The notes under the pieces were generated by a model. It worked only from the letters and a program-made list of their open reading frames with translations, ran no database searches and was not told where the DNA came from. Below are positions 37,189-49,000 of a stretch of 64,000 nucleotides of DNA, one piece after another; position 1 is the stretch's first letter; each line of letters begins with the position of its first letter. The position numbers were made by a program, and so were the translations under genes. Source of the DNA: ZC4RG30 sp049841155 (GTDB taxonomy: Bacteria > Pseudomonadota > Gammaproteobacteria > Steroidobacterales > Steroidobacteraceae); contig JASGHI010000003.1 of NCBI GenBank assembly GCA_049841155.1, positions 930,001-994,000 on the forward strand, read 5' to 3'.

Positions 37189-38445
37189 TCACGCCCGGTA
37201 GACCGGGAAGCGCTTGCACAGTGCCGCCACCTCGCCGCGCACGCGCTCGATCACCGCCGCAGCGCCATTGCTGTCGATGATGTCGGCGATCCAGCCGGCG
37301 ACCTGCGTCATCTCGGCTTCCTTGAAGCCGCGGGTGGTCGATGCCGGCGAACCGATGCGGATGCCGCTGGTCACCATCGGCGGCCGCGGATCGTTCGGCA
37401 CGGCGTTCTTGTTCACCGTGATGTGCGCCTGCCCCAGCGCGGCGTCGGCTTCCTTGCCGTTCATGCTCTTGTCGCTGAGGTCGAGCAGGAACAGGTGATT
37501 GTCGGTGCCGCCGGAAACGATGCGGTAGCCGCGGCGCTGGAAGGTCGAGGCCATGGCTCGCGCATTGGCCAGCACCTGCTGCTGGTATTCCTTGAACTCG
37601 GGCGACAGCGCCTCCTGGAAGGCCACCGCCTTGGCGGCGATCACGTGCATCAGCGGCCCGCCCTGCGTGCCGGGGAACACCATCGAGTTGAGCTTCTTCT
37701 CGATCTCGGGATTGGAGCGCGCCAGGATCAGCCCGCCGCGCGGGCCGCGCAGCGTCTTGTGCGTGGTGGTGGTCACCACATCCGCGAACGGCACCGGATT
37801 GGGATACAGGCCCGTGGCCACCAACCCCGCCACATGCGCCATGTCCACCACCAGGTACGCGCCGACCAGATCGGCAACGCGGCGGAAGCGCGCGAAGTCC
37901 AGATGCCGCGAATAGGCGGAGAAGCCGGCGATGATCATCTTCGGCTTCTCGGCCAGCGCGACCTTTTCCATCTGGTCGTAGTCGATGCGGCCGTCGTCGG
38001 CCCTGAGGCCGTAGCTCACAGCCCTGAACAGCTTGCCGGAGAAGTTGACCTTCGAGCCATGCGTGAGATGGCCGCCATGGTCGAGGCTCATGCCCAGCAG
38101 CGTATCGCCGGGCTGCAGCAGCGCCAGATACACGGCCGCATTGGCCTGGCTGCCGGCATGCGGCTGCACATTGGCGTAATCGGCGCCGAACAGGCGCTTG
38201 GCGCGGTCGATGGCCAGCTGCTCGACGACGTCGACGTACTCGCAGCCGCCGTAGTAGCGCCTGCCCGGATACCCTTCCGCATATTTGTTGGTCAGCACCG
38301 AACCCTGCGCCTCGAGCACGCGCGGGCTGGCGTAGTTCTCGGAGGCAATGAGCTCGATGTGCTGCTCCTGCCGTACGCGTTCGCCGGCCATGGCCTGGGC
38401 CAGGTCCGGATCGAACCGCTCAATCGTCATCGAATCGGAAAACAT
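37189..38445 (-). CDS. glyA: Serine hydroxymethyltransferase
   Basis: A 418-residue PLP enzyme converting serine and tetrahydrofolate to glycine and methylene-THF. The PLP lysine is Lys230 in TTTTHKTLRGPRGG. HIELIASENYASP and YAEGYPGRRYYGGCE are standard. Met6 (38430) may be the true start, since E. coli GlyA aligns from about there. A 75-bp gap separates it from the upstream deacetylase gene. Confidence 0.97.
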   Translation of the reverse strand: MFSDSMTIERFDPDLAQAMAGERVRQEQHIELIASENYASPRVLEAQGSVLTNKYAEGYPGRRYYGGCEYVDVVEQLAIDRAKRLFGADYANVQPHAGSQANAAVYLALLQPGDTLLGMSLDHGGHLTHGSKVNFSGKLFRAVSYGLRADDGRIDYDQMEKVALAEKPKMIIAGFSAYSRHLDFARFRRVADLVGAYLVVDMAHVAGLVATGLYPNPVPFADVVTTTTHKTLRGPRGGLILARSNPEIEKKLNSMVFPGTQGGPLMHVIAAKAVAFQEALSPEFKEYQQQVLANARAMASTFQRRGYRIVSGGTDNHLFLLDLSDKSMNGKEADAALGQAHITVNKNAVPNDPRPPMVTSGIRIGSPASTTRGFKEAEMTQVAGWIADIIDSNGAAAVIERVRGEVAALCKRFPVYRA

Positions 38446-38520
38446 GCGGGGAGACCGTGAAGCGGAGATGGGCCCCCTATGGTACCCGAAGCGGCACCCC
38501 GGCCGCTCGTTCAGGCCCGA

Positions 38521-39501
38521 TCAGCAATCCAGCAGCGCCTGCAGCACGGCGTTCCAGCCACGGGCCAGATTGCCGCGGTTGTATCCGCCGCCACCCAGCG
38601 CCAGCACGCGCCCATGCCCCAGCCGGTCGGCAAGCCGGCACAGATCGGCGGCCGCGCGCGCATGGCTGGCCTCGGTAAGGGCCAGATGCGTGATGGGATC
38701 TCCGCCCAGGCTGTCGGTGCCGCACTGGAGCAGGATGAACTCGGGACGATGCCTCTCCAGGTGTTCGATCACTCGCGGCCATTGCTCTGCAAAGCAGGCG
38801 TCGTCGGCGCCGGGAGGCAGAGGCAGGTTCAGCTTCAGGCCTGCCGCGGCATCGAGCCCGTTCTCCGACGCATGGCCGGTGCCCGGATACAGGTAATGGC
38901 CGTCCTCGTGCAGGTCGGCAAAGATCACGCCGGGGTCGCTTTCGAAGGCGTAGTACACGCCATCGCCATGATGCGCGTCGATGTCCACATAGGCGATGCG
39001 CGTGAGCCCGGCCTCGCGGCGCAGCAGCTCGATCAGCACGCCGCAGTCGTTGAAGATACAGAAGCCCGCCGCGCCATCGCGCGCCGCATGGTGCAGACCC
39101 GCGATCGGCACCAGCGCGCGCTGCGCGCGGCCGGCCATCAGGGCCCTGCCCGCCTCGAGCGTGGCGCCGACCACCGCACACGCGGCTTCATAGCAGCCGG
39201 GAAAGGCCGGCGTATCGCCCGCATCGAGGCTTCCCCGCCCCTCCTGCGAACGGCGGCGCACCAGCTCCACATAGCGCGGCGTATGGAACAGCGTGAGCTC
39301 GGCCACTGTCGCCGGCCGCACCTCGGCGGTGGTCAGGCAGCGGCGATGCAGGCCGCGCTCGCGGCATTCGCGCAGGAAGACGGCCTGGCGGTCCGGACCG
39401 AAGGGATGCCCGTCGGGAAACCCGTAGCGCGCCGTGGCCTCGTCGGCGATCACGAGCACGCGTCGATCCGGCCTGCCGGCGTTGGCGGGAGTGGGATTCA
39501 A
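38521..39501 (-). CDS. Histone-deacetylase superfamily amidohydrolase
   Basis: A 326-residue zinc amidohydrolase of the arginase/deacetylase fold. The twin histidines are His137-His138 in GLHHAARDGAAGFCIFND. The zinc site is Asp175 and His177 in DIDAHHGDGV with a later Asp in GTDSLGGDP, and GGGGYN is conserved. It resembles AcuC-like bacterial deacetylases, which act on acetyl-lysine or acetylpolyamines; the substrate here is unknown. It is on the same strand as glyA, 75 bp upstream of it, and divergent from ettA by 49 bp. Confidence 0.88.
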   Translation of the reverse strand: MNPTPANAGRPDRRVLVIADEATARYGFPDGHPFGPDRQAVFLRECRERGLHRRCLTTAEVRPATVAELTLFHTPRYVELVRRRSQEGRGSLDAGDTPAFPGCYEAACAVVGATLEAGRALMAGRAQRALVPIAGLHHAARDGAAGFCIFNDCGVLIELLRREAGLTRIAYVDIDAHHGDGVYYAFESDPGVIFADLHEDGHYLYPGTGHASENGLDAAAGLKLNLPLPPGADDACFAEQWPRVIEHLERHRPEFILLQCGTDSLGGDPITHLALTEASHARAAADLCRLADRLGHGRVLALGGGGYNRGNLARGWNAVLQALLDC

Positions 39502-39550
39502 GCCGGGCCGAGACTATCACGCACCCCGCCCGATCGCGGATAATTCGCGG

Positions 39551-41224
<1,674 letters not shown>

Positions 41225-41288
41225 ACGGGCCCTGGGGCTTCTCCCGCGGGATGGCGCCCGAAAGATATACATCAATTAATTATTTACA

Positions 41289-41303
41289 ACTGAAATATTC
41301 AGT
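41289..41303. promoter_or_regulatory. Palindromic operator candidate for the MarR regulator
   Basis: ACTGAA-ATA-TTCAGT is a perfect inverted repeat 14 bp before the marR-type start. It sits in a strikingly AT-rich stretch (about 41262-41312) that also contains AATTAATT, in a GC-rich chromosome. MarR-family repressors usually bind such palindromes over their own promoters, so autoregulation of the efflux operon is the likely role. No binding data are implied. Confidence 0.5.
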
Positions 41304-41317
41304 ACGAAAATAAGCCC

Positions 41318-41845
41318 ATGTCGTACGCGCAGGTCTCGCAGATCCTCGAAGCCGCCCAGCGCGTCTCCACGAGCTGCCCGCAAATGCGCACCGACCTTTC
41401 GGTGCTGTGCCGCACCCTCATCCTGCTGGGGCAGGACATGAGCGCCCGGTTCAACGAGCAGATCAGCCCCTACGGCGTCTCGGACAGCGAAGCCCGGCTG
41501 CTGCTGATGCTGCACTCGCACGGCGGCTCGGCCTCCCCCGGCGATGTCTGCGCGCTGCTCACTCAATCCCCCGCCAACCTCACGCGCATCAGCGACATCC
41601 TGGTCGGGCGCGGCCTGATCACCCGCGCCCCGCACGCCGAAGACCGCAGGCGGCTGGTGATGTCCATAACCCCTCAAGGCGAAGACCTCGTGCAGCGGAT
41701 CCTGCCGCATCTCACCACCGCCCTCACCCGGCTCTACAGCGGCTTTTCCCCGCAGGAACGCGATCAGCTGCTGGAATACCTGCTGCGCCTGTTGCGTGCA
41801 CTCGACGACCTGCCCGGATGCCTCCCTGCAAAACACCCATCATGA
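41318..41845 (+). CDS. MarR-family transcriptional repressor
   Basis: A 175-residue winged-helix regulator. The recognition region is ASPGDVCALLTQSPANLTRISDILVGRGLITR, and the wing contains HAEDRRRLVMSITPQG. It is the first gene of a four-gene efflux operon and overlaps the outer-membrane gene as ATGA. By analogy with EmrR it should repress the pump until a phenolic or lipophilic ligand binds. The ribosome-binding site is weak. Confidence 0.9.
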   Translation: MSYAQVSQILEAAQRVSTSCPQMRTDLSVLCRTLILLGQDMSARFNEQISPYGVSDSEARLLLMLHSHGGSASPGDVCALLTQSPANLTRISDILVGRGLITRAPHAEDRRRLVMSITPQGEDLVQRILPHLTTALTRLYSGFSPQERDQLLEYLLRLLRALDDLPGCLPAKHPS

Positions 41846-43254
41846 AGTGCCGATACCCTCTCGCGTTGTCGCTGCTGCTGTCCGGCTGCGCGCTCGGTCC
41901 CCCGCCCTTGCCTCCGAGCCCACCACTGGTTGCCGCGCCCTTGGCCCTGCCCGATTCGCAGGCCCCGGCCGAAAGCCAGTGGCCGCAAGGCAAGTGGTGG
42001 CAGGCCTATGGCGACCCGGCCCTTGACCAACTGATCGAACAAGCCCTGGCCGGCGCGCCGGGCCTCGACGCCGCCGAAGCGCGCTTCGGCGCCGCGCGGC
42101 AGAACGTGCGCGCAGCCGCCGCGGCAGCCGGAGTGAAGGTGGATGCCAATGCCGGCTACCAGCGGCTGCGCCTCAGCGAGAACGGCCTGTTTCCCACCGA
42201 ATTCCTCGGATTCACCCAGTACGGCCAGGCAGACATCGGCATCAGTGCCCGCTATGACTTCGACTGGTGGGGACGCAAGCGCGCACTGATCGAATCGGCA
42301 CAGGATGCCGCGCTCGCCAGTGCGGCCGAGACCCAGGCCACCGCCCTTGCCCTGGCCGCCGCGATCACCGAAAGCTGGTTTGGCTGGCAGGCGGATGCAG
42401 CGCGCATCGGCCTGCTCGACCAGCAGCTGCAGACCCTGGAGCAATCGCTGCAGCTGGCGCAACGCCGCGAGGCCGCGGGCCTGGATCGCGGCGACAGCAC
42501 GCCGCGCCTGCGCCAGGCGCAGGCCACCGTGCGCGAACTGCGCGCACAGCTGGAAGGCTCGCAGCAGCTGCGGCGCCTGCAGATCGCGGCGCTGCTGGGC
42601 GTGTCCGAACAGACACTGCCACCCTTCGAGGCCCGGCCGCTTCCCGCCATCGACGCCCGCTGGCCCGCCGATGCCAGCCTCGATCTGGTCGCGCGCCGTC
42701 CCGACATCGCGGCCAGCCGCTGGCGCATCGAATCCGCGCGCCGCGACCTGGATGCCATACGCGCCGAGTACTACCCGGACATTTCCATCCAGGCGCTGGC
42801 CGCGCTGTCGAGCATCAAGCTGGACAAGCTCTTCGAGTCTTCCTCGGCCGCGCCCAGCCTGGGCGTGGCGCTGCACCTGCCGCTGTACGATGGGCTGCGC
42901 AATGCCCGGCATGATGTGGCAGGCGCCCGCCTCACCAGCGTCATCGCGCAGTACAACCAGGCCGTGGTCGACGCCGCGCGTGAAGTCGCTACCTCCGCCG
43001 CTGCAATTCTCCAGGCGCGGGCCCAGCGCAGTCAGCGGGACGAGGTGCTCACCGCGGCGGAGCAATCGCTGCACCTGGCCCGGACACGCGCGCGCTCGGG
43101 CCTGACCGATGCGCGCCCCGAACTCGATGCCCAGCTCGCACTGCTGCGCGAACAGGACACCCGCATCCTCCTAGATCAAGCCGCGCTGGTCGCAGACGTC
43201 CAGCTGCAGGAAGCCCTCGGCGGCGGCTACCACTACCCGGCAGATACCCCATGA
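41842..43254 (+). CDS. Outer-membrane efflux lipoprotein (TolC/NodT family)
   Basis: A 470-residue RND/MFS-type outer-membrane factor. The N-terminus is a lipoprotein signal ending Leu-Ser-Gly-Cys with Cys16 as the lipid site. A Pro-rich tether follows, then WWQAYGDPALDQLIEQAL and two homologous helical halves typical of NodT/OprM proteins. YDFDWWGRKRALIESA and RRPDIAASRWRIESARRDL are family motifs. It overlaps the regulator upstream and the periplasmic adaptor downstream by four bases each. Confidence 0.92.
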   Translation: MKCRYPLALSLLLSGCALGPPPLPPSPPLVAAPLALPDSQAPAESQWPQGKWWQAYGDPALDQLIEQALAGAPGLDAAEARFGAARQNVRAAAAAAGVKVDANAGYQRLRLSENGLFPTEFLGFTQYGQADIGISARYDFDWWGRKRALIESAQDAALASAAETQATALALAAAITESWFGWQADAARIGLLDQQLQTLEQSLQLAQRREAAGLDRGDSTPRLRQAQATVRELRAQLEGSQQLRRLQIAALLGVSEQTLPPFEARPLPAIDARWPADASLDLVARRPDIAASRWRIESARRDLDAIRAEYYPDISIQALAALSSIKLDKLFESSSAAPSLGVALHLPLYDGLRNARHDVAGARLTSVIAQYNQAVVDAAREVATSAAAILQARAQRSQRDEVLTAAEQSLHLARTRARSGLTDARPELDAQLALLREQDTRILLDQAALVADVQLQEALGGGYHYPADTP

Positions 43255-44426
43255 GCGACACCGACATCAGCAATCCCTCCGCGCCACCGGCTGCAAACGG
43301 CAACCGCCGGCGCATCCTCGTGATCATCGCAGTCATCTTCCTCGTGCTAGGGGCAGCATGGCTGCTGCTCGACAGGCTGGTGCTGTCCCAGCGCGAGAGC
43401 ACCGACGATGCCTACGTCGCCGGCAACCAGGTGCGCATCTCCTCGCAGCTCGGCGGCACCGTGGTCGAAGTGCTGGCCGGCAACACCTCACGCGTGGAAG
43501 CCGGACAGGTGCTGGTGAAGCTCGATCCCACCGATGCGCAGCAGGCACTGGACCGCGCCTCCGCTGCGCTCGCCCAGGCCGTGCGCCAGGTGCGCGCCAA
43601 CGTGCAGAGCGCCGACCAGTTCGATGCGCTGATCAAGGTGCGCCGCCTGGAGCTCACGCGTGCCGAGGCGGATCTGTCGCTGCGTGAGCCGCTGCTCGCC
43701 GAACGCGCCGTGGCCGACGAGGAAGTGCGCCATGCCCGCGAGGCCGTGGCACTGGCGCAGGCCCAGCTCTCCCAGGCCCAGCGCCAGGCCGCGGCATCGC
43801 GCGCGCTGGTCGATGCTACCACCGTTGCCGACAACCCCGCCGTGCTGGCGCAGCGCGCAGCCTACCGCGATGCGTGGATCGCCGTGCACCGCACCGCCAT
43901 CGTCGCGCCGGTCGCCGGCTATGTGGCGCAGCGCAGCGTACAGCTGGGCCAGCGCATCGCGCCCGGCGAACCGCTGATGACGGTGATTCCGCTGCAGGAT
44001 GTGTGGCTGGACGCGAACTTCAAGGAAAGCCAGCTGCGCAACCTGCGCATCGGGCAGCCGGTGCGCATCACCAGCGACCAGTATGGCCGCTCCGTGGTCT
44101 ACCACGGGCAGGTGGTCGGCCTGCAGGCCGGGACCGGCGCCGCGTTCTCGCTGCTGCCGCCGCAGAATGCTTCGGGCAACTGGATCAAGGTGGTGCAACG
44201 CGTGCCGGTCAAGATAGCGCTGGACCGCGATGAAGTGGCCGCGAATCCGCTGCGTATCGGATTGTCCATGGACGCCGTGGTCGACACCCATGAACGCGGC
44301 GGGCCGGTGCTGGCCGCCGAGCCGGCCTCCGACGTGCAGGAAATCACGGCGGCCTATGCCGCGGACCTGGCGGCCGCCGATGCCGCGGCCACTGAGATCG
44401 TGCAGCGCAACTCCGGCGGAGCCTGA
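43251..44426 (+). CDS. emrA: EmrA/HlyD-family periplasmic adaptor
   Basis: A 391-residue membrane-fusion protein with one N-terminal membrane segment (residues 21-43). The biotinyl-lipoyl-like part contains ESTDDAYVAGNQVRISSQLGGTV, the EmrA signature. A long coiled coil (about 95-190) and a barrel with APVAGYVAQRSVQLGQRI follow. It bridges the EmrB-type pump to the outer-membrane factor encoded just before it. Confidence 0.92.
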   Translation: MSDTDISNPSAPPAANGNRRRILVIIAVIFLVLGAAWLLLDRLVLSQRESTDDAYVAGNQVRISSQLGGTVVEVLAGNTSRVEAGQVLVKLDPTDAQQALDRASAALAQAVRQVRANVQSADQFDALIKVRRLELTRAEADLSLREPLLAERAVADEEVRHAREAVALAQAQLSQAQRQAAASRALVDATTVADNPAVLAQRAAYRDAWIAVHRTAIVAPVAGYVAQRSVQLGQRIAPGEPLMTVIPLQDVWLDANFKESQLRNLRIGQPVRITSDQYGRSVVYHGQVVGLQAGTGAAFSLLPPQNASGNWIKVVQRVPVKIALDRDEVAANPLRIGLSMDAVVDTHERGGPVLAAEPASDVQEITAAYAADLAAADAAATEIVQRNSGGA

Positions 44427-44431
44427 GCAAG

Positions 44432-46006
44432 GTGTCCGGCACAGCAGCCCCGGCGGCGGCGCAAGAGCCCCTGCCGCCGGGCGAATATCCGCCACTGCAG
44501 GGTGCGGCGCTGGTGCTGCTCACACTGTCGGTGGGCGTGTCGAGTTTCATGGAAATCCTCGACATGACCATCGTCAATGTTTCGCTGCCCGCCATCGCGG
44601 GGAGCCTCGGCGTCAGCCCCGCCGAAAGCACCTGGTCGATCAGCTCCTACATGCTGGCCGCTGCCGTGGTGCAGCCCCTGGCGGGGTGGATCGGCCGCCG
44701 CTACGGCGAGGTGCGCACCTTCGTGGTGTCGAACCTGCTGTTCGTGCTCTTCAGCGCGCTGTGCGGCCTTGCCACCAGCATGCCCATGCTCATCGGCGCA
44801 CGGCTCATGCAGGGTCTGGTTTCAGGACCGATGATGTCCGTGGCGCAGGCCGTGCTGCTGCGCAACTACCCGCCCCACCTGCGCGGTCTGGCGCTGGGGC
44901 TGTGGGCCATGGTGATCATCGTCGCGCCCATCGTCGGCCCCATCCTGGGCGGCTGGATCACCGACAACTATTCCTGGCCCTGGCTCTTCTACATCAACGT
45001 GCCCATCGGCATCGCCGCCGCCACGATCGCCTGGCTGGTGCTGCGCCGCCGGGAATCCGAGCGCGTGAAGGTCCCCATCGACTACATCGGCCTGGCGCTG
45101 CTGGTGGTCGGTGTGGGCGCGCTGCAATACGTGCTCGACAACGGCAACAACAAGGACTGGTTCGGATCCACCGAGATCGTGGTCGCCGCCGTCGTCGCGG
45201 TGGTGGCGCTGACCTTCCTGATTCCCTGGGAGCTCACCGACCGGCATCCCATCGTCGACTTGCAGCTGTTCCGGCGGCGGAATTTCCTGATCGGCACGAT
45301 CGCGGTCGCCGTGGGTTATTTTGCCTTCACCGGCGTCAACATCATCTACCCCCTGTGGCTGCAGACCACACTGGGCTACACCAGCACCTGGGCAGGTCTT
45401 GCCACAGCGCCGGTGGGCGTCATTGCGCTCATCATGGCGCCGGTGCTGGGCCGCAATATCGCGAAGGTGAACCTGCGCGTGGTGACCTCGCTCGCCTTCC
45501 TGATCTTCTCCTTCTGCCTGTTCTGGTTCGCGAGCCAGACCGAAGCGGCTTCCTTCTGGCAGCTGGCGGAGCCGCGCTTCCTGATGGGCGCCGGCATCGC
45601 CATGTTCTTCCTGCCGCTGAACCAGATCATCATGGCAGACGCCACCGAGGCGGAACTGGCTTCCGCAGCCGGCCTGTCCAACTTCGTGCGCACGCTTTCC
45701 GGCAGCATCGCCACGGCCTACTGTGTGTACCTGTGGACCGAGCGCACCGAATACCACTACGGCACGCTGGTGGAGCATGTGCGACCGGATTCTTCAGCCT
45801 GGACGGACTACCAGTCGGCGCTGGGGCAGGCAGGCATTTCCGGCGATCACGCGTTCGCGGCCACGGCGCAGGTCATCCAGGCGCAGGCTTCCACCATGGG
45901 CGCCAACGACCTGTTCCATGCACTGGCGATACTGTTCATCGCCCTGGTCCCGGTGGTGTGGCTGGCCCGGCCGCCGTTCCGCACCATCGGCACGGGCGTG
46001 CACTGA
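44432..46006 (+). CDS. emrB: EmrB/QacA-type MFS drug efflux pump (DHA2)
   Basis: A 524-residue inner-membrane antiporter with about 14 membrane segments. MEILDMTIVNVSLPAIAGSLGVSPAESTW is the DHA2 opening, and ALGLWAMVIIVAPIVGPILGGWI is the motif C region. The start is GTG at 44432, 5 bp after the emrA stop. With the adaptor and outer-membrane protein it should expel hydrophobic compounds from the cell. The stop is followed by a short hairpin, then convergent purL. Confidence 0.93.
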   Translation: MSGTAAPAAAQEPLPPGEYPPLQGAALVLLTLSVGVSSFMEILDMTIVNVSLPAIAGSLGVSPAESTWSISSYMLAAAVVQPLAGWIGRRYGEVRTFVVSNLLFVLFSALCGLATSMPMLIGARLMQGLVSGPMMSVAQAVLLRNYPPHLRGLALGLWAMVIIVAPIVGPILGGWITDNYSWPWLFYINVPIGIAAATIAWLVLRRRESERVKVPIDYIGLALLVVGVGALQYVLDNGNNKDWFGSTEIVVAAVVAVVALTFLIPWELTDRHPIVDLQLFRRRNFLIGTIAVAVGYFAFTGVNIIYPLWLQTTLGYTSTWAGLATAPVGVIALIMAPVLGRNIAKVNLRVVTSLAFLIFSFCLFWFASQTEAASFWQLAEPRFLMGAGIAMFFLPLNQIIMADATEAELASAAGLSNFVRTLSGSIATAYCVYLWTERTEYHYGTLVEHVRPDSSAWTDYQSALGQAGISGDHAFAATAQVIQAQASTMGANDLFHALAILFIALVPVVWLARPPFRTIGTGVH

Positions 46007-46007
46007 G

Positions 46008-46026
46008 CGCGGCAACACGCGCCGCG
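46008..46026. terminator. Short hairpin between convergent emrB and purL
   Basis: CGCGGC (46008-46013) and GCCGCG (46021-46026) can pair around a 7-nt loop in the 31-bp space between the two convergent genes. There is no T-tract, so a role as a bidirectional terminator is only suggested by place. Confidence 0.3.
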
Positions 46027-46037
46027 TTGCGCGAAAC

Positions 46038-49000
46038 CTAGCCGGCGAAGCGCCGCGCGTTGCGGAACAGACGCATCCAGCCGCTGAATTCACCGCCCCC
46101 GCGCGGATGCCAGGAATGCTGCACCGTGCGGAACGCACGCTCCGGATGCGGCATGGTGATCAGCACGCGGCCGTCGTCATTGGTCACCGCTGCGATGCCC
46201 AGCGGCGATCCGTTGGGATTGGCGGGATAGTGCAATGCGGCGCGCCCCGCGCCATCCACATAACGCAGGGCAATCTGGCTCGCACCCGCCAGAGCTGCCT
46301 GCTGGGCCACGTCGGCGAACTCCGCCCTGCCCTCGCCATGCGACACGACCACGGGCAGCAGCGATCCAGCCATCCCCTCCAGCAGCACCGCGGAGGACGG
46401 CAGGATCTCGACCTGGCTGAGCCGGCCCTCGAACTGCTCGCCGCGGTTGCGCACGAAGCGCGGCCAGTGCGCGGTGCCGGGAATCAGGCTCTTCAGCGCC
46501 GCCAGCATCTGGCAGCCATTGCACACACCCAGCGTGAAGGTCTCCGGCCGGGCAAAGTAACGCTGGAACTCTTCGCGGGTGCGCGCATGGAACAGGATGG
46601 ACTTGGCCCAGCCCTCGCCGGCGCCAAGCACATCACCATAGGAGAAGCCGCCGCAGACGACGAGTCCGCGGAACTGTGCCAGCTCGCGCGCATCGGAGAG
46701 GATGTCGCTCATGTGCACGTCGTGGGCCTCGAAGCCTGCCAGCTCCAGCGCAGCGGCCATCTCGACCTGGCTGTTCACGCCCTGCTCGCGCAGCACGGCA
46801 ACCCTGGGGCGCCCGCCACGCGTGATGAAAGGCGCGGCGATGTCATCCTGCGCATCGAAACCGAGCCTGACCTGCAGGCCCGGATTCGCCGGATCGGTCT
46901 GCGCTGCGAACTCCTCGCGCGCGCATTCCGGATCGTCGCGCAGCAGGCGCATGCGGTGCGAGGTCTCGCTCCAGGCGCGGCGCAGTGTGACCCAGTCGCT
47001 GTCGAAGCGCTCCCCGCCGCAGATGAACATCATCTGCAGATCCCCGCGTGGCGCGCCGATGTCGTGCAGCAGCGCGCCGATGCCCTGCGCCGCAAATGCG
47101 GTGCGCAGCGCCCCGACATCTGCCGCGCGGACCTGCAGCACAACGCCAGGCTCTTCGGCGAACAGCCGCGCGGCGAGCCCGCCCTCGCCGGCCGGCAGCG
47201 AAACATCGAGGCCGCAATGCGAAGCAAAGGCCATCTCGGCCAGCGTCGCGAACACGCCGCCGTCGGAGATGTCGTGGTAGGCCAGCACCAGGTCGCGCTC
47301 ACGCACTGTCCGCAGGGCCGCGACAAACCCGCGCAGTGCGGCGGGCTCGTCCAGATCCGGCGCCACATCGCCCAGCCCGCCATACACCTGCGCAAGGATG
47401 GAACCACCCAGCCGGCTGCGGCCGGCGCCCAGGTCCACCAGCAGCAGACGTGTGGGCCCCGCGTCGGTCGCGAGCTGCGGCGTGAGCGTGCGGCGCACAT
47501 CGCCCACCGGCGCGAAGGCCGAGACGATCAGCGACACCGGCGCCACGACGGACTTGTGCTCCGCGCCCTCGCTCCAGGCCGTCTTCATCGACAGAGAATC
47601 CTTGCCCACCGGGATGGCGATGCCCAGCTGCGGACACAGCTCCATGCCCACCGCGTGCACGGCGGCATACAGCGCGGCATCCTCGCCCGGTTCGCCGCAG
47701 GCGGCCATCCAGTTGGCCGACAGCCGGATGTCCGACAGCGAGCGCACATCGGCCGCAAGGATGTTGGTCAGCGCCTCGGTGACCGCAATGCGCGCCGCCG
47801 CGGCCGGATCCAGCAGCGCCAGCGGCGTGCGCTCGCCCATCGCCATGGCCTCGCCGCAGCAGTGGAAGTAGTCGCTGGTGGTCACCGCAACGTCCGCCAC
47901 CGGCACCTGCCAGGGCCCCACCATCTGGTCGCGGCTCACCATGCCGCCCACCGAGCGGTCACCGATGGTGATCAGGAAGGTCTTGTCGGCAACGGCCGGA
48001 TGCTGCAGCACGCGCAGCGCCGCCTCGCCGATCTTGTGCGCCGGCAGCGCAAATGCCGCCGCCGGAAGCCGGGTGGAGCGCACATCGCGCTTCATGCGCG
48101 GCGGCTTGCCCAGCAGCACGTCGATGGGCAGATCCACCGGATGATTGCCGAACTCGCGGTCGTGCACCTTGAGCAGGCCATCGTCGGTGAGGCGGCCGAC
48201 GACGGCATAGGGGCAGCGTTCGCGCTGCGCGATGCGCTCGAAGGCGGCAAGCCCGCGTTCCGACACCACGAGCACATAGCGCTCCTGGGCCTCGTTGCAC
48301 CAGATCTCCATCGGCGACATGCCGGGTTCCGCATTGGGGATGTCGCGCAGTTCCACGCAAGCCCCGCGGTTGCTGTGTGCCACGGCCTCGGGAATGGCGT
48401 TGGACAATCCGCCCGCGCCCACGTCGTGGATCAGGTGGATGGGGTTGTCCGCGCCCAGCGCCCAGCAGCGGTCGATCACCTCCTGCGCGCGGCGCTCGAT
48501 CTCCGGATTGCCGCGCTGCACCGACGCAAAATCCAGGTCCGCCGAGGACTGGCCGCTGCCCATCGACGAGGCCGCGCCGCCGCCGAGGCCGATCAGCATC
48601 GCCGGGCCGCCGAGCACCACCAGGTGCGCGCCGGGCGGCACCTCGTCCTTCTCCACGTCCTGGCGCCGCACATTGCCCAGGCCGCCGGCGATCATGATGG
48701 GCTTGTGATAGCCGCGCGCCCGGCCGGCCGCACCAGGCACCGGCTGCTCGAAGCTGCGGAAGTAGCCCGCGATGCAGGGCCGGCCGAATTCGTTGTTGAA
48801 GGCCGCCGCGCCCAGCGGCGCCTCGATCATGATGTCCAGGCTGCTGACGATGCGCTCCGGCTTGCCGAACGGCCGTTCCCAGGGCTGCAGGAACCCCGGG
48901 ATGCACAGGTTGGACACCGAGTACCCGACCAGGCCCGCCTTGGGCTTGGCGCCCTTGCCGGTCGCACCCTCATCGCGGATCTCCCCGCCCGAACCCGTCG

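Noticed and set aside
36560..37200. FMN riboswitch before the riboflavin genes
   Set aside because: nrdR, ribD and ribE overlap or nearly abut, leaving no room for an RFN element, and no such sequence was seen before nrdR.
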